A DNA stretch of 64,000 nucleotides from Tessaracoccus antarcticus. GTDB taxonomy: Bacteria > Actinomycetota > Actinomycetes > Propionibacteriales > Propionibacteriaceae. Positions 26,930 through 37,723 of the stretch are shown piece by piece. Below the pieces are notes generated by a model. It was not told the origin of the DNA, searched no databases, and worked only from the letters and a program-made list of their open reading frames with translations. The stretch spans positions 186,001 through 250,000 of the forward strand of contig NZ_REFW01000001.1 in the NCBI RefSeq assembly GCF_003688855.1, in the 5' to 3' direction. Positions within the stretch are counted from its first letter, which is position 1; each line of letters starts with the position of its first letter. A program made the translations under genes and the position numbers.

Positions 26930-27385
26930 TCAGGCGTTGAACTCGTCGAGGATGCCGGGCATGGCAGCCTCCACGTCGGCGATGGTGTCATTGAAGCCGT
27001 CGTCGTCGCCGTACCAGGGGTCGATGAGCGGGGTACCGGGCCCAATGTCAGGGTTGAAATCGTTGAGCAGGCGCACGTTGTCGGCACCCGGCGCCATCCG
27101 GCGAAGCTGCTCCACCTGGTACGGCTCCACGGCCACGACGAGGTCAGCGGCCTCGATGTCGTCACGGCCGATCTGGCGGGCACGGTGCCCGTCAGCGTCG
27201 TAGCCCCCGCCCCTGAGGACGGAGACGGCTCGGCGGTCGATGGGACTGCCGGCGTTCTCGTCGGACAAGCCGAAGCTGGTGACCTCGAGGTCGAGGCCCC
27301 GCTCCTCAGCCATCCTCCTCGCCACCCGCTCACCGATGGGTGAACGACAGATGTTGCCCCAACACACGAAAACCAGTGATGCCAT
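26930..27385 (-). CDS. Low-molecular-weight protein tyrosine phosphatase
   Basis: Cytoplasmic phosphatase of 151 residues. The P-loop C8-W-G-N-I-C-R14-S matches C-x5-R with catalytic Cys8 and Arg14, and the general-acid Asp lies in IDPWYG near residue 120. Length is typical. ATG 27385 (MASLVFVCWGN) is fixed by the need to begin just before the P-loop. It is separated by 65 bp from the end of xylB on the same strand and could be read through from the xylose operon; no functional link is evident. No tyrosine kinase is seen in the window. Confidence 0.92.
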   Translation of the reverse strand: MASLVFVCWGNICRSPIGERVARRMAEERGLDLEVTSFGLSDENAGSPIDRRAVSVLRGGGYDADGHRARQIGRDDIEAADLVVAVEPYQVEQLRRMAPGADNVRLLNDFNPDIGPGTPLIDPWYGDDDGFNDTIADVEAAMPGILDEFNA

Positions 27386-27450
27386 GGCGACCACCCTAGA
27401 TGCCGCAGGAAAATTATTGCGCTTCTCCGGCACGAGAGACGCTGGTCCAC

Positions 27451-28833
27451 TCACCAATCGGCGGTGCGCGACTTGAGCAGGCGGTAGGTCTCCATGATGT
27501 GGGGGGCGTGGGGGGCATCGATCTCGGTGGGATCGCCGATGGCCCACACTGGTGGCTCGTCGGCGCCGGACAGCGCCCAGGCCGCCTGTCGTGCCGCACC
27601 CAGCGCCACGTACTCCCCCGCCAACGGCACCACCACGGGTCTGCCGAACACGGTGGGCGCCAGGAGGCGCACAGCCTCCGACATGGCACCGCCACCGATG
27701 AGCAGGATGCGTTGGGCATCGCGGCCGGCCACCTGCTCCACGGCTCCGACGGCGTCGGCCAGCGATGCCAGCAGCCCCTCAACGCAGGCGCGGGCGATGT
27801 CGGCCCGCGTGGTCTCCGACGTCAGGCCGCTGAAGACTCCGGTGGCTCCCGGACGGTTGGGGGTGCGTTCGCCATCGAGATAGGGAAGCAGCACCACCCC
27901 GCCGGCGCCGGGGCGGCTGGCGAGCGCCAGGTCGGACAGCCCGTCGTAGTTGACACCCAGCATCCGGCAGCCGAAGTCCAGGACGCGGGCGGCATTCATG
28001 GTGGTGGCCATCGGGAGGAATCGTCCCGTCGCATCCGCGAAGCCCGTGACCGTGCCGCTGGGATCCGCGGGGCGGACGTCACTGACCATCGCCGCGACAC
28101 CACTGGTGCCGATCGACACCGAGACGTCACCGGGTTCCAGCGACAATCCCAGTGCGGCCGCCATGTTGTCACCGGTGCCGGGCGCGAAGACCGCGCCCTC
28201 AGCTGTGTGGCCCATCACGGCGTGCGGCGACGGCGCCACTTCGGGCAGCGCCAACGGGTGTCCGATGGCGAGCTCGACAAGTGACTCGTTCCAGGCCTCG
28301 GTGCGTGTGGAGTAGTAGCCGGTGCCGGACGCGTCGCCTCGGTCGGTGAACGCCGCGCCGTCGCGGCACAGGTGCCGGGACACGTAGTCGTGCGGCAGCA
28401 GCACCGATGCGGTGCGTGCGGCGTTCTCCGGTTCCTGCTCTGCCATCCAGCGCAGCTTCGTGGACGTCATGGACGCCACGAGCACGTAGCCGATCTCGGC
28501 GACGCAGGCCTCCGGTCCGCCCATCTCCGCGACGAGGGTCTGCGCCTGCGCCGCGGAGCGCGTGTCGTTCCACAGGAGCGCGTCCCGCACCACACTCCCG
28601 TGCTGGTCCAGTGCCACCATCCCGTGCTGCTGGCCCCCGACGGCGACCGCCGCAGCCCGCGGCAACAGGTCACCGGCGGCATCGTCCACCGCGGTCAGCC
28701 AGGCGCGGGGATCCACCTCCGTGCCTGCAGGGTGCGGCGCTCGACCCGTGGCCACGACACGGCCCGTGTCCGCGTCCACGAGCAGTGCCTTGGTGGATTG
28801 CGTCGAGGAGTCAACACCGAGAACCAGTGCCAT
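27451..28833 (-). CDS. xylB: Xylulokinase
   Basis: FGGY-family kinase converting D-xylulose to xylulose 5-phosphate, 460 residues. The N-terminus (LGVDSSTQSTKALLVD) is the phosphate-1 motif; GGQQHGMV near residue 70 and LWNDTR near 88 are xylulokinase hallmarks; SIGTSG and the adenosine region (LIGGGAMS) follow. It starts 5 bp after the xylA stop, so it is in the same transcript. Together with xylA it supplies the non-oxidative pentose phosphate pathway. Confidence 0.95.
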   Translation of the reverse strand: MALVLGVDSSTQSTKALLVDADTGRVVATGRAPHPAGTEVDPRAWLTAVDDAAGDLLPRAAAVAVGGQQHGMVALDQHGSVVRDALLWNDTRSAAQAQTLVAEMGGPEACVAEIGYVLVASMTSTKLRWMAEQEPENAARTASVLLPHDYVSRHLCRDGAAFTDRGDASGTGYYSTRTEAWNESLVELAIGHPLALPEVAPSPHAVMGHTAEGAVFAPGTGDNMAAALGLSLEPGDVSVSIGTSGVAAMVSDVRPADPSGTVTGFADATGRFLPMATTMNAARVLDFGCRMLGVNYDGLSDLALASRPGAGGVVLLPYLDGERTPNRPGATGVFSGLTSETTRADIARACVEGLLASLADAVGAVEQVAGRDAQRILLIGGGAMSEAVRLLAPTVFGRPVVVPLAGEYVALGAARQAAWALSGADEPPVWAIGDPTEIDAPHAPHIMETYRLLKSRTADW

Positions 28834-28838
28834 TCCCG

Positions 28839-30023
28839 TCAGCTCCGGGCACCCATGAGGTGCTCAACGGCCAACTGGTGCAGCCGCACGAACCCGTAGT
28901 TCCGCTCACCGACGGCCTCGACGTCCAGACCGGAGACGCTGTCGTCGGCCAGGAGGTCAGCTGCGCTCTCGCCCTGTGCGAGGGTGGGCTCGGCCATCGA
29001 GTTGACCCCTGCCTCTTCGAGTGCGGCCTGCACCTCCGGGTCGGCACGGAACGCCAGTGCCCGTTGCTTCAGCAGCAGGTAGGTGCTCATGTTCGCGGCC
29101 GCGGAGTCCCAGACACCCTGGAGGTGCTCGGTGCGCGAGGGCTTGTAGTCGAAGTGACGGGCACCCACGTAGGCGCCGGGGCGTGACGGGAAACCGTTCT
29201 CCAGCAGGTCGACGGTGAAGAAGGCACTGATGAGGTCGCCGTGACCAAAGACCAGGTCCTGGTCGTACATGGGGCCGTGCTGTCCGTTGAGGTCGATGTG
29301 GAACAACTTGTCCGCCCACAGCGCCTGCGCGAGACCGTGCGTGTAGTTGAGGGTAGCCATCTGCTCGTGGCCGGTCTCCGGGTTGACCCCCACGATGTCG
29401 CCGTGCTCGAGCTTCTCGATGAATGCCAGGGCGTGGCCCACCGTGGGCAGGAAGATGTTGCCGCGCGGTTCGTTCGGCTTGGGCTCCAGACCGATGCGCA
29501 TGTCGTAGCCCTGCGACTTGATGTAGGCGGCGACTGTGTCGATGCCCTCGGCGTAGCGCTCGAAGGAGGCGAACAAGTCCTTGCTGGAGTCGTACTCCGA
29601 CCCTTCACGGCCACCCCACATGACGAAGGTGGAGGCTCCTAACCGTCCGGCGAGGTCAACGTTGCGCAGGACCTTGCGCAGACCGTAGCGGCGCACGGAC
29701 CGGTCGTTGGAGGTGAACGCCCCATCCTTGAAGATGGGCTCCGCGAACGTGTCGGTGGTGACCATCTCGCAGGTCATGCCCGTGTCGGAGATGGTGGATT
29801 CGAGCTTCCCGATGAGCTGCTCGCGCTCCTGCTCCGTGGCGTCGAAGGGAATCACGTCGTTGTCGTGGAAGGTGAACCCCCATGCACCGAGCTCCGAGAG
29901 CTTCCGGATGCTGTCGAAGGGGTCGAGGTCCGGCCGGGACGCCTTGCCGAACTGGTCGCGCGCGGACCAGCCGACCGTCCAGAGGCCGAAGGAGAATTTG
30001 TCCTGGGGGGTGGGGGTGAGCAT
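28839..30023 (-). CDS. xylA: Xylose isomerase
   Basis: Metal-dependent isomerisation of D-xylose to D-xylulose. The 394-residue protein is the short, class I type of Streptomyces and Arthrobacter. His53 in FTFHDND is the ring-opening histidine; metal ligands lie in [12 protein letters not shown] and in the HIDLNGQ and DFDYK-like (HFDYKPSR) regions. ATG 30023 follows AGAGGA by 6 nt. It has its own promoter overlapped by a XylR-like palindrome (30056-30094), although the xylH stop is only 79 bp upstream, so some read-through is likely. Confidence 0.96.
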   Translation of the reverse strand: MLTPTPQDKFSFGLWTVGWSARDQFGKASRPDLDPFDSIRKLSELGAWGFTFHDNDVIPFDATEQEREQLIGKLESTISDTGMTCEMVTTDTFAEPIFKDGAFTSNDRSVRRYGLRKVLRNVDLAGRLGASTFVMWGGREGSEYDSSKDLFASFERYAEGIDTVAAYIKSQGYDMRIGLEPKPNEPRGNIFLPTVGHALAFIEKLEHGDIVGVNPETGHEQMATLNYTHGLAQALWADKLFHIDLNGQHGPMYDQDLVFGHGDLISAFFTVDLLENGFPSRPGAYVGARHFDYKPSRTEHLQGVWDSAAANMSTYLLLKQRALAFRADPEVQAALEEAGVNSMAEPTLAQGESAADLLADDSVSGLDVEAVGERNYGFVRLHQLAVEHLMGARS

Positions 30024-30055
30024 GTCTGTCCTCTCAGATGCAACGTCGCATGGAT

Positions 30056-30094
30056 TTAGTAGTAAACCTAAACTAATCTTTGGGGTCTTGGCAA
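30056..30094 (-). promoter_or_regulatory. xylA promoter with XylR-type operator
   Basis: Read leftwards: TTGCCA (30089-30094), 18-bp spacer, TAGGTT (30065-30070). The inverted repeat TTAGT-N11-ACTAA (30056-30076) overlaps the -10. The TTAGT arms resemble the known Bacillus XylR operator (TTAGTTTG...CAAACTAA). The AT-rich patch stands out from the surrounding GC-rich DNA. Confidence 0.65.
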
Positions 30095-30102
30095 CCCGGG
30101 TG

Positions 30103-31323
30103 TCATCTCTGCCCGGATCGCATCTTGCTCACGAGGTCGAACGCGACCGCGGCCAGCAGCACCATGCCCTTGATGATGAACTGCCAGGACGGGTCCACCC
30201 CAAGGATGGACAGGCCCATGTTGAGGACGCCCATGACAAGAGCGCCCACGATGGCGCCGAAGATGCGTCCCACACCACCGGTGACCGCAGCACCGCCGAT
30301 GAAGCAGGCGGCGATGGCGTCGAGCTCGTAGTTCTGGCCGGCTGCCGCCAGTGCAGCGCCTGCCCGGGAGGTGACGATGATGGCGGTGAGTCCGCACAAC
30401 AGGCCCATGTTCACAAACAGGTAGAAGTTCATCTTGCGGGTGTCGACACCGGAGAGCTTGGCCGCCGACAGGTTCCCGCCCATGGCGTAGATGTTGCGCC
30501 CGAAAACGGTGTTGCCCATGAGCCAGGCGTAGGCGACGACGACGACCCCGACGATGATGAGCACGAACGGGAGCCCCAGTGCGCTGAGCGCGATCCAGTA
30601 GGTGATGACCGCCAGCAGGAGAGAGATGATGGCAACGCGGGCGATGAACAGGAGCAGGGGTTCGGCGGCGGCACCGTGCCGGGTGTTCAGACGACGGCTG
30701 CGCAGCGAGATCAGCAGGAAGCCGGCGATGGCCACGATCCCGGCGGTGAGCGTGATGGCGTCGAGGTTGCCCACGAAGCCTGTCAGTCCGGCCAGTCCGG
30801 CGTTGGAGATGTCCAGGAACTGCGGCGGGAAGCCGGCGCGGGTGTAGCCCACGAGCACGAGGGCAACGCCCCTGAAGATCAGCATCCCCGCCAGCGTGAC
30901 GATGAAGGCCGGAATACCGACGAAGGCCACCCAGAAGCCCTGCCAGGCACCGATGAGCGCTCCCACAGCGAAGGCGATGATGACCACGAGCCACGGGTTG
31001 AGTGAGTAGTCCACCAGCAGGATGCCGATGACGCCTCCCACAGCCGCCACGATCGAGCCCACGGAGAGATCGATGTGTCCCGCGACGATGATCATCAGCA
31101 TGCCCACCGACAGGATCAGCACGTAGGCGTTCTGCTGGATGAGGCTGGTGACGTTGTTGGGCTGCAACAGCCGCCCGCCCGTGACCACCTGGAAGAACAG
31201 CACGATCACCACGAGCGCGGCGACAATCCCGTACTGGCGGGCGCCCCCCGCCATCCCGGCAAAACGTTTCGGGGCGGCCGTGGGTGTGTCAGCGGCCTGC
31301 GTCCCGGGTGTCGTCTGACTCAT
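30103..31323 (-). CDS. xylH: Xylose ABC transporter permease (XylH-like)
   Basis: Membrane subunit of a CUT2/ribose-type sugar ABC importer, 406 residues with about ten hydrophobic helices. The segment GHIDLSVGS near residue 82 is the permease signature, and [16 protein letters not shown] near 320 is the coupling region typical of XylH/RbsC. The length (about 400) matches XylH rather than the shorter RbsC. The ATG at 31323 overlaps the xylG stop by 4 bp. Xylose specificity is inferred from the flanking xylAB and ROK genes. Confidence 0.93.
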   Translation of the reverse strand: MSQTTPGTQAADTPTAAPKRFAGMAGGARQYGIVAALVVIVLFFQVVTGGRLLQPNNVTSLIQQNAYVLILSVGMLMIIVAGHIDLSVGSIVAAVGGVIGILLVDYSLNPWLVVIIAFAVGALIGAWQGFWVAFVGIPAFIVTLAGMLIFRGVALVLVGYTRAGFPPQFLDISNAGLAGLTGFVGNLDAITLTAGIVAIAGFLLISLRSRRLNTRHGAAAEPLLLFIARVAIISLLLAVITYWIALSALGLPFVLIIVGVVVVAYAWLMGNTVFGRNIYAMGGNLSAAKLSGVDTRKMNFYLFVNMGLLCGLTAIIVTSRAGAALAAAGQNYELDAIAACFIGGAAVTGGVGRIFGAIVGALVMGVLNMGLSILGVDPSWQFIIKGMVLLAAVAFDLVSKMRSGQR

Positions 31324-32888
31324 GCGGACGTCCTCTCCATGGTCATGAGGCGCATCAGGGATTCCTGGGTGGCCTCGGCACGATTCTGTTCTCCGGTGAT
31401 GCGGCCCTGACTCAGGGTGTAGATCCGGTCGCACAGCCCCAGCAGTTCCGGTAGCTCGGAGGAGATGACGATCACACCCCGGCCCTGGGCTGCCAGCGCG
31501 TTGATGATGGTGTAGATCTCGAACTTGGCGCCGACGTCAATACCCCGCGTCGGCTCGTCGAGGATGAGGACGTCCGGGTCCGAGAACATCCACTTGCTGA
31601 GGGACACCTTCTGCTGGTTGCCACCAGAGAGCTGGCTCACGGGCGACTGCACGCTCGAGGTGCGGATGCGCAACTGTTCCCGGTAGTCCTGCGCAACCTT
31701 GGTCTCCAACCCCTTGTCGAGCACACCGCGCCTGCTGACCTTGCCCAGCGCGGCCGCAGTGACGTTGTGCCGGATCTCCCCAATGAGGTTGAGGCCGAAC
31801 TTCTTGCGGTCCTCGCTCACGTAGGCGATGCCGTCGCGGATCGCGCGGCGGACGGTGCGGGGAAAGATCTCGACGCCACGCTTGTAGGCGTGCCCCGAGA
31901 CGCCGGTGCCGTACTGACGACCGAAGAGGCTCATGGCGAGTTCGGTGCGACCGGCACCCATGAGGCCGGCGATCCCCACCACCTCACCCTCCCGCACGCT
32001 CAGCGATGCGCGGTCGACGATGACCCGGCCGGGATCGGTGGGGTGGTGCACCGTCCAGTCCTCCAGCCGGAAGAGTTCCTCACCGATGTGGGGGCTTCGC
32101 GGCGGGAACCGATGGTCCAGGGAGCGGCCCACCATCCCGCGGATGATGCGTTCCTCCGTGACCGGCTCGGTCCCGTTCATGGCCACCGTCTCCACCACCG
32201 TGCCGTCACGGATGACGGTGAGCGAGTCAGCGATGGCCATGATCTCGTTGAGTTTGTGGGAGATGATGATCTGCGTCACGCCCTCCCTCTTGAGCATGCG
32301 CATGAGACCCAGGAGGTGTGCCGAGTCGTCGTCGTTGAGCGCTGCGGTCGGCTCGTCGAGGATGAGCAGGCGGACGTCCTTGGACAGCGCCTTGGCGATC
32401 TCCACGAGTTGCTGCTTGCCCACTCCGAGCTCGCTGACGCGCGTGTTCGGGTTCTCCCTGAGGCCCACCCGCTGCAGCAACTCGGCGGCACCCGCGCGGG
32501 TGGCCCGCCAGTCGATGACACCCCGGTGGCTGCGTTCGTTGCCGAGGTAGATGTTCTCCGCGATCGACAGGTGGGGTGAGAGGGCGAGCTCCTGGTGAAT
32601 GATCACGATGCCGCGGGTTTCGCTGTCGCGGAGGGTTTTGAAGCCCATGAGTTCACCCTCGTACCAGATCTCGCCGTCGTAGCTGCCCACGGGATACAGG
32701 CCGGACAGAACGTTCATGAGCGTGGACTTCCCTGCCCCGTTCTCGCCGCAGATGGCATGGATCTCCCCGGGCTCCACGGCCATGGACACACCACCGAGCG
32801 CGGTGACAACGCCGAACTTCTTGACGATGTCACGCATCTCGAGGATGGGACCGGCCGGGGAGCCGGACGGGGAGTCGATGTCAGTCAT
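31320..32888 (-). CDS. xylG: Xylose ABC transporter ATPase (XylG-like)
   Basis: Energy-coupling subunit with two fused ABC domains, 522 residues. First domain: Walker A GENGAGKST near residue 50 and Walker B LLILDEPTAAL. The second has a degenerate Walker A (GLMGAGRTE) but intact LSGGNQQK signature and LILDEPTRGID, as usual in CUT2 ATPases. ATG 32888 gives MTDIDSP. It lies 10 bp after xylF and overlaps xylH by 4 bp, hence one operon xylFGH. Confidence 0.95.
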   Translation of the reverse strand: MTDIDSPSGSPAGPILEMRDIVKKFGVVTALGGVSMAVEPGEIHAICGENGAGKSTLMNVLSGLYPVGSYDGEIWYEGELMGFKTLRDSETRGIVIIHQELALSPHLSIAENIYLGNERSHRGVIDWRATRAGAAELLQRVGLRENPNTRVSELGVGKQQLVEIAKALSKDVRLLILDEPTAALNDDDSAHLLGLMRMLKREGVTQIIISHKLNEIMAIADSLTVIRDGTVVETVAMNGTEPVTEERIIRGMVGRSLDHRFPPRSPHIGEELFRLEDWTVHHPTDPGRVIVDRASLSVREGEVVGIAGLMGAGRTELAMSLFGRQYGTGVSGHAYKRGVEIFPRTVRRAIRDGIAYVSEDRKKFGLNLIGEIRHNVTAAALGKVSRRGVLDKGLETKVAQDYREQLRIRTSSVQSPVSQLSGGNQQKVSLSKWMFSDPDVLILDEPTRGIDVGAKFEIYTIINALAAQGRGVIVISSELPELLGLCDRIYTLSQGRITGEQNRAEATQESLMRLMTMERTSA

Positions 32889-32898
32889 GGGTCGGGAC

Positions 32899-34071
32899 TC
32901 AGAGGCCCAGGTCAGAGGCGGAGTAGAAACCGGAGTCCACCAGCTTCTCCTTCGCGTTGTCCTTGGTGACGACCTCCGGCTCGAGGAGGTAGGTGGGCAC
33001 AACCTTCACGCCGTTGTCGTAGGTCTTCGTGTCGTTGACGTCCACCTCGGTTCCGGCCATCACCTGCCCGATCATCTTGGCCACCTGGTCGCCCAGCTTG
33101 CGCGTGTCCTTCCAGACGGTCATTGACTGCTTGTCCGCCAGCATGTTCTTGACGTTGGCGAGGTCGGCGTCCTGACCCGTGACGAGCGGCCAGTCCGTTC
33201 CCGGCTTGTAACCTCCACCATCCAGGGCCTGTTCGATCCCGAGGGCGAGTGAGTCGTTGGGCGACAGGACGATGTTGACCTTCTTGCCACCCCCGTAGAA
33301 GGAGTTGAGCCGGTTCTGCATCTCGTTCTGCGCCGTGTCCGAGCTCCAGGCGGGGATGCCGATGCTCGCCCAGGCATCATCGTTGGCCGGGGACTTGCCG
33401 GAGGGCACCGTGAACTCGCCGCTCGTCACCAGGGGCAAGATCATGTCCCATGCGCCTGCGAAGAAGAACTTGGCGTTGTTGTCATCGGGTGATCCGGCGA
33501 ACGGCTCCAGGTTGGTGGTGCCGTCGGCGCCCTTGAACTTGTCCTTGTTGTCGAGAATGAACTGCCCCTGCAGCGTCCCCACTTTGTAGTTGTCGAAGGT
33601 GGCGTAGAAGTCGACGTTCTCGGAGCCGTTGATGAGGCGGTCATACGCGATGACCTTGACGTCCGCGGTCTTGGCCTGCTGGAGCACGGGGCCGAGCGCC
33701 GTGCCGTCGATCGATGCGACGACCAGGACCTTGGCCCCGTCGTTGATCATGTTCTGGAGCTGGTTGTTCTGCTGGTCCTGCTTGTTGTCGGCGTACTGGA
33801 GGCTGACCTGGAACCCCGCCTTGGTGAGGAGGTCCTGCAGGTGCGCACCATCCCTGTTCCATCGCTCAAGACTCTTGGTGGGCATGGCGATGCCGATGAG
33901 GGCATTGCTGGCCGCGGGGCTCCCGGAGGTCGACGGTTCTGTACCGCCGGACGGGGCTGCCGGCGTCGCGGATGGGGCGCTGGTGCCGCGATCGCTGCTG
34001 CAGGCAGCGAGGGCACCGACTGCGGTGACAGCTACTGAGGAGAGGAGCAACTGTCGACGTGTGATGGCCAT
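32899..34071 (-). CDS. xylF: Xylose ABC transporter substrate-binding lipoprotein (XylF-like)
   Basis: Extracellular sugar-binding protein of the periplasmic-binding-protein type I fold, 390 residues. The N-terminus combines a twin-arginine-like TRRQLLLSS with a lipobox ending LAAC (Cys near residue 24), so it is probably a lipoprotein, perhaps exported folded by Tat. A Ser/Pro/Thr-rich linker follows. The core shows IGIAMPTKSLERWNRDG and SPNDSLALGI, both typical of XylF. It is first gene of the leftward operon, driven by the TTGACA promoter at 34160-34188. Confidence 0.93.
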   Translation of the reverse strand: MAITRRQLLLSSVAVTAVGALAACSSDRGTSAPSATPAAPSGGTEPSTSGSPAASNALIGIAMPTKSLERWNRDGAHLQDLLTKAGFQVSLQYADNKQDQQNNQLQNMINDGAKVLVVASIDGTALGPVLQQAKTADVKVIAYDRLINGSENVDFYATFDNYKVGTLQGQFILDNKDKFKGADGTTNLEPFAGSPDDNNAKFFFAGAWDMILPLVTSGEFTVPSGKSPANDDAWASIGIPAWSSDTAQNEMQNRLNSFYGGGKKVNIVLSPNDSLALGIEQALDGGGYKPGTDWPLVTGQDADLANVKNMLADKQSMTVWKDTRKLGDQVAKMIGQVMAGTEVDVNDTKTYDNGVKVVPTYLLEPEVVTKDNAKEKLVDSGFYSASDLGL

Positions 34072-34147
34072 CGGACTTTCCCTTCCGGGAGGAACTCCAG
34101 TGTTCTTCCCCGGTGAACTTCTGCCCGCCACCATGGCCGGACATGTT

Positions 34148-34188
34148 TTGTTGTGAAACAATATGCTCCGTCGGTGTGGCCTTGTCAA
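34148..34188 (-). promoter_or_regulatory. xylF promoter and candidate XylR operator
   Basis: Leftward promoter TTGACA (34183-34188), 17-bp spacer, CATATT (34160-34165). Immediately downstream, TTGTT-N4-AACAA (34148-34161) covers the expected start site, fitting repression. A rightward TTGTCA at 34182-34187 may serve as the -35 for the ROK gene, so the two divergent -35 boxes overlap. Confidence 0.65.
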
Positions 34189-34252
34189 GGGCGCCGGATG
34201 GTGGAAGATATACCCGTGACGAGCCCTGTCAGCTCGGGATGGAGGATGCTGC

Positions 34253-35470
34253 ATGCTGGACGTTGAGAAGGACCGCGCGGGCAGCGGGGGGAGCACTCCG
34301 TCGTCGGTGAGAATCTCAAATCTCGCGCTCACACTCAGGGCCGTGCTGGAGGCACCGCACCCCGTGTCACGAGCGGATGTCGCGTCCAAACTGGGCCTGA
34401 CCCGTTCCACGGTGTCGAGGCTCGTCGACGAACTGGTGGCCGGACACTTCCTCATGGAGGGCGTCCCTGTCTCAGGACTTCGGGGACGTCCCGGCGTGCC
34501 GCTGAGCGCGGCCCCGAACGGACTCATGTCGCTCGGCATGGAGGTCAACGCCGACCGCATTGCCACCATGGTGGTTGACCTGAGCGGCGCGGTGGTGGCC
34601 ACGCAGACGGAGCGGGTCGACGTCGTGGGCGCTGGACCCGCCGACGCACTCGCGATACTCCAGGACCAGGCTCTGGCCGTGCTCGGGAGACTCACCGAGG
34701 ATGCTCGCATCATGGGTGCCCGCCTGGCGCTACCCGCACTCATCGACCGTACCGGGACCACGGTGGTGCGTGCCCCCAACCTCGGGTGGGACGGTGTACA
34801 GCCCGCCGCGCACCTCACGGGACTGCTGGAAAACCGCGACTGGGGCTTCCGCGTGTCCAACGACGTGGACTGCTCGGCGCTCACCCTGCTGCGCGACTCC
34901 CCCGCGCTGGTACTTGACCGGGGTTCCTTCATCTACGTCACGGGTGAGGTGGGCATCGGCTCCTCCGTCGTCATCGACGGCCAGCAGTTGACCGGGCGGC
35001 ACGGCTGGGCCAGCGAATTGGGACATGTGTGCGTGGTGTCGGAAGGCGGGCGGGCGTGCGGCTGTGGCGCCGTCGGCTGCCTCGAGACCGTCGCGGGGCT
35101 GAAGGGCATCCTTGAGGCTGCGGGAGCCCGGTCGATCGAGGACCTCGTGGCCGCCCTCAACGGCGGCGACGAGCGCGCACTGCGGAGCCTCGCCGAGGTC
35201 TCCAGCGCACTGGGAAGGGCACTCGGTGCGGCGCTCAATCTTCTGGACCTGCAGCAGGTGATGCTCGGCGGCCACCTGGACACCCTTGCCGAGTGGCTGC
35301 TGCCCGGCCTCCGGTCGGAACTGGAAGTGCGCGTCATGTGGTCCCCGTACGAGGGCATCGACGTCACCACCGTGGGTCACGACCCCACGCGGACCGCGTT
35401 GGGCGCGGCGTACGCAGCCCTGGCACCGGTCATCTCCAACCCCGGAAAATGGATCGACCGGGGAGCCTGA
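34253..35470 (+). CDS. xylR: ROK-family transcriptional regulator, probable XylR
   Basis: Xylose-responsive repressor, 405 residues. An N-terminal winged helix-turn-helix spans about residues 25-85 ([24 protein letters not shown]). A ROK sugar-kinase-like domain follows, with the zinc motif [20 protein letters not shown] near residue 263. ATG 34253 has GGAGG 7 nt upstream. Divergent placement beside xylFGH-xylAB strongly implies it controls them through the AT-rich palindromes at 30056 and 34148. No kinase activity is expected from the HTH-fused form. Confidence 0.92.
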   Translation: MLDVEKDRAGSGGSTPSSVRISNLALTLRAVLEAPHPVSRADVASKLGLTRSTVSRLVDELVAGHFLMEGVPVSGLRGRPGVPLSAAPNGLMSLGMEVNADRIATMVVDLSGAVVATQTERVDVVGAGPADALAILQDQALAVLGRLTEDARIMGARLALPALIDRTGTTVVRAPNLGWDGVQPAAHLTGLLENRDWGFRVSNDVDCSALTLLRDSPALVLDRGSFIYVTGEVGIGSSVVIDGQQLTGRHGWASELGHVCVVSEGGRACGCGAVGCLETVAGLKGILEAAGARSIEDLVAALNGGDERALRSLAEVSSALGRALGAALNLLDLQQVMLGGHLDTLAEWLLPGLRSELEVRVMWSPYEGIDVTTVGHDPTRTALGAAYAALAPVISNPGKWIDRGA

Positions 35471-35561
35471 CAACCATGCGCGGCACCAGAAACGCCACGA
35501 CTCGCGCGCCACGAACGCCTGCGGCTTCGTGTTGTTGGCTGTTGGTGGCAGGCTTACGGCT

Positions 35562-36248
35562 ATGCAGATCCTCGTGGTGGATGACGACCAGGCAGTCCGC
35601 GACTCCTTGGCCCGTTCGCTGAAGTACTCCGGCGATGAGGTCACGACCGCCCGCGACGGGGTGGAGGCGCTCGCCAAACTGGCCGGCTACACCCCTGACG
35701 CCGTGATCATGGATGTCATGATGCCGCGGCTCGACGGCCTCGAAACCACCCGCATGCTGCGCGAAAGCGGCAATGACGTCCCCATCCTCATCCTGACGGC
35801 CAGAGACGCCGTCGATGACCGCGTGGACGGACTGGATGCCGGCGCCGACGACTACATGGTCAAGCCCTTCGCCCTCGACGAACTCCTGGCGCGTCTGCGC
35901 GCACTGACGCGCCGCTCCAAGCAGGCACCGGGGTCGGAGTCACGGGTACTGACGTTCGCGGACATCAGCCTCGACCCGCAGCACCGCGAGGTCACCCGCG
36001 ACGGGCAGCACATCTCCCTGACCCGCACCGAGTTCGCCCTTCTGCAGGCGTTCCTCGAGAACCCGCGCAAGGTGATGGAGCGCAACACACTGCTCAACGA
36101 GGTGTGGGGATTCGAATTCCCCGCCACTGCCAACTCCCTCGAGGTCTACATCGGCTATCTGCGTCGCAAGACAGAGGCTGGAGGACGCGGTCGGCTGATC
36201 CACACGGTCCGTGGCATTGGCTACGTCCTGCGTGAATCCCCCCCGTGA
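35562..36248 (+). CDS. OmpR/PhoB-family response regulator (MprA-like)
   Basis: DNA-binding response regulator of 228 residues. The receiver domain has acidic pocket D7-D8, phosphoacceptor D51 (IMDVMMP) and the conserved Lys in MVKPF near residue 101. The C-terminal winged helix carries the recognition region [14 protein letters not shown]. The overall sequence resembles mycobacterial MprA. ATG 35562 lacks a visible Shine-Dalgarno. It is coupled to the sensor kinase by a 4-bp overlap. Targets are unknown; MprAB responds to envelope stress, which is a plausible but unproved analogy. Confidence 0.93.
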   Translation: MQILVVDDDQAVRDSLARSLKYSGDEVTTARDGVEALAKLAGYTPDAVIMDVMMPRLDGLETTRMLRESGNDVPILILTARDAVDDRVDGLDAGADDYMVKPFALDELLARLRALTRRSKQAPGSESRVLTFADISLDPQHREVTRDGQHISLTRTEFALLQAFLENPRKVMERNTLLNEVWGFEFPATANSLEVYIGYLRRKTEAGGRGRLIHTVRGIGYVLRESPP

Positions 36249-37690
36249 TCCCAACCCTGTGGTTCCGCCTCAGGCGCGGCATCGAACGGCTCTTCACGGG
36301 CCAGAGCCTGCAGGGGCGGTTGGCGCTGCTCACGGGGACGAGCGTCGCACTGGCGGTGCTCTTCGCCGGCACAACCTCCTTCTTCATCACCCGATGGTCC
36401 CTGCTGGACCAGTTGGACCATGAGCTTCTGGCGTCGGCTCGTGCGGCGGCGACCATCATCGCCACCAACCCGAGGAACGACCTGGAGGACCTCGCGGGAC
36501 CCGCCATCACCGACCAGTGGCTCGCCGTGGTGTCCGCGGCCGGGGAGACGGTGTCGGTGCCCAACGGCGCAAGGCTGTTCACCGGCCCCCAGGAGATCGC
36601 TGTGGCGCGCCTGCAGACGGGTTCGTCGGCGCGATCGATCGACGTGATCCAGGCTGACGGGGCCTCGATCGAGTACCGCGTGGTGTCCGTACCCATGACG
36701 CTCCTCGACAACAACGACAAACCCACCCGGCATGCCGTCATGCTCGGCCGTCCGCTGACGGCGCTGAACTCCACACTCAAGTCGTTGTGGGTGGTGATCG
36801 TCTTCGCCGGACTGGTGGGGGTCCTCGTCACCACGTTGGCGGCTCTGTGGGTGGCGCAGGCGGCCCTGGCGCCGGTGCGACGCCTGTCGATGGCCGTGCG
36901 CAGCGTCACACAAACTGATCAGCTGAACCCGATCCGGATCTACGGGCGCGACGATCTCGGTGAGCTCACCAAGTCCTTCAACAGCATGCTGAAGTCACTC
37001 CAGAGTTCCCGCGAACAACAGCGCCAGTTCATCGCCGACGCCGGGCACGAGCTGAGGACTCCCCTGACGTCGATGCGTACAAACATCGAACTGCTCGTCG
37101 CGGACGACAAGGCGGGCATGCTCCCGGAAGGCGCCCGCTCCGAGATCCTCGACGACGTCTCCGCGCAGCTGGGCGAGTTCTCCGCCCTCGTGGGCGACCT
37201 GGTGGCCCTCACCAGGGACGACCACCTGCAGCGCAAGCTGGAACCGCTCGACCTCTCTGAAGTGGTGGAATCCGCGCTCTCCCGTGCACGACGACGCGGC
37301 CCCGGCATCACCTTCGACGTTGAACTCGACCACACCCAATGTCTTGGCGACGCCCAGAACCTGGAGCGTGCCATCACCAACCTGCTCGACAACGCCGTGA
37401 AGTTCTCCCCGCCGGAAGGCACGGTCACCGTCACCCTCAACAGTGGCGTGATCACCATCGTCGACGAGGGGCCGGGCATAGCGGAGGACGATCTTGAACA
37501 CATCTTCGACCGTTTTTATCGCTCGGATCGCGCCCGGAACACCCCCGGAACAGGCCTCGGACTCTCGATCGTGGCGCACACCGCCGAAGCCCATGGAGGC
37601 ACGGTGCGCGCGGGCAACCAGCCAGGGAGCGGGGCCAAGTTCACGTTGCGTGTCCCCAACCTCACACCTGACGCCGAACCCTCCCCGTAG
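36245..37690 (+). CDS. Sensor histidine kinase (MprB-like)
   Basis: Membrane sensor kinase of 481 residues, the partner of the preceding regulator. TM1 lies at about residues 27-49, an extracytoplasmic domain follows, and TM2 is at about 178-203, then a HAMP linker. The H-box [11 protein letters not shown] holds the phosphorylated His near residue 267. N-box [10 protein letters not shown]1 DEGPGI and G2 GTGLGLSI complete the HATPase domain. The GTG start overlaps the regulator stop (GTGA). It is followed, after 69 bp, by the reductase/desaturase operon, which has its own promoter. Confidence 0.93.
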   Translation: MIPTLWFRLRRGIERLFTGQSLQGRLALLTGTSVALAVLFAGTTSFFITRWSLLDQLDHELLASARAAATIIATNPRNDLEDLAGPAITDQWLAVVSAAGETVSVPNGARLFTGPQEIAVARLQTGSSARSIDVIQADGASIEYRVVSVPMTLLDNNDKPTRHAVMLGRPLTALNSTLKSLWVVIVFAGLVGVLVTTLAALWVAQAALAPVRRLSMAVRSVTQTDQLNPIRIYGRDDLGELTKSFNSMLKSLQSSREQQRQFIADAGHELRTPLTSMRTNIELLVADDKAGMLPEGARSEILDDVSAQLGEFSALVGDLVALTRDDHLQRKLEPLDLSEVVESALSRARRRGPGITFDVELDHTQCLGDAQNLERAITNLLDNAVKFSPPEGTVTVTLNSGVITIVDEGPGIAEDDLEHIFDRFYRSDRARNTPGTGLGLSIVAHTAEAHGGTVRAGNQPGSGAKFTLRVPNLTPDAEPSP

Positions 37691-37723
37691 GTCCTCGGGA
37701 TGCCGTCGGGACTCGCCGTCCCC

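Noticed and set aside
36094-37594. Minus-strand frames within the two-component genes
   Set aside because: They are antisense shadows of the response regulator and kinase, which carry all expected phosphorelay motifs.
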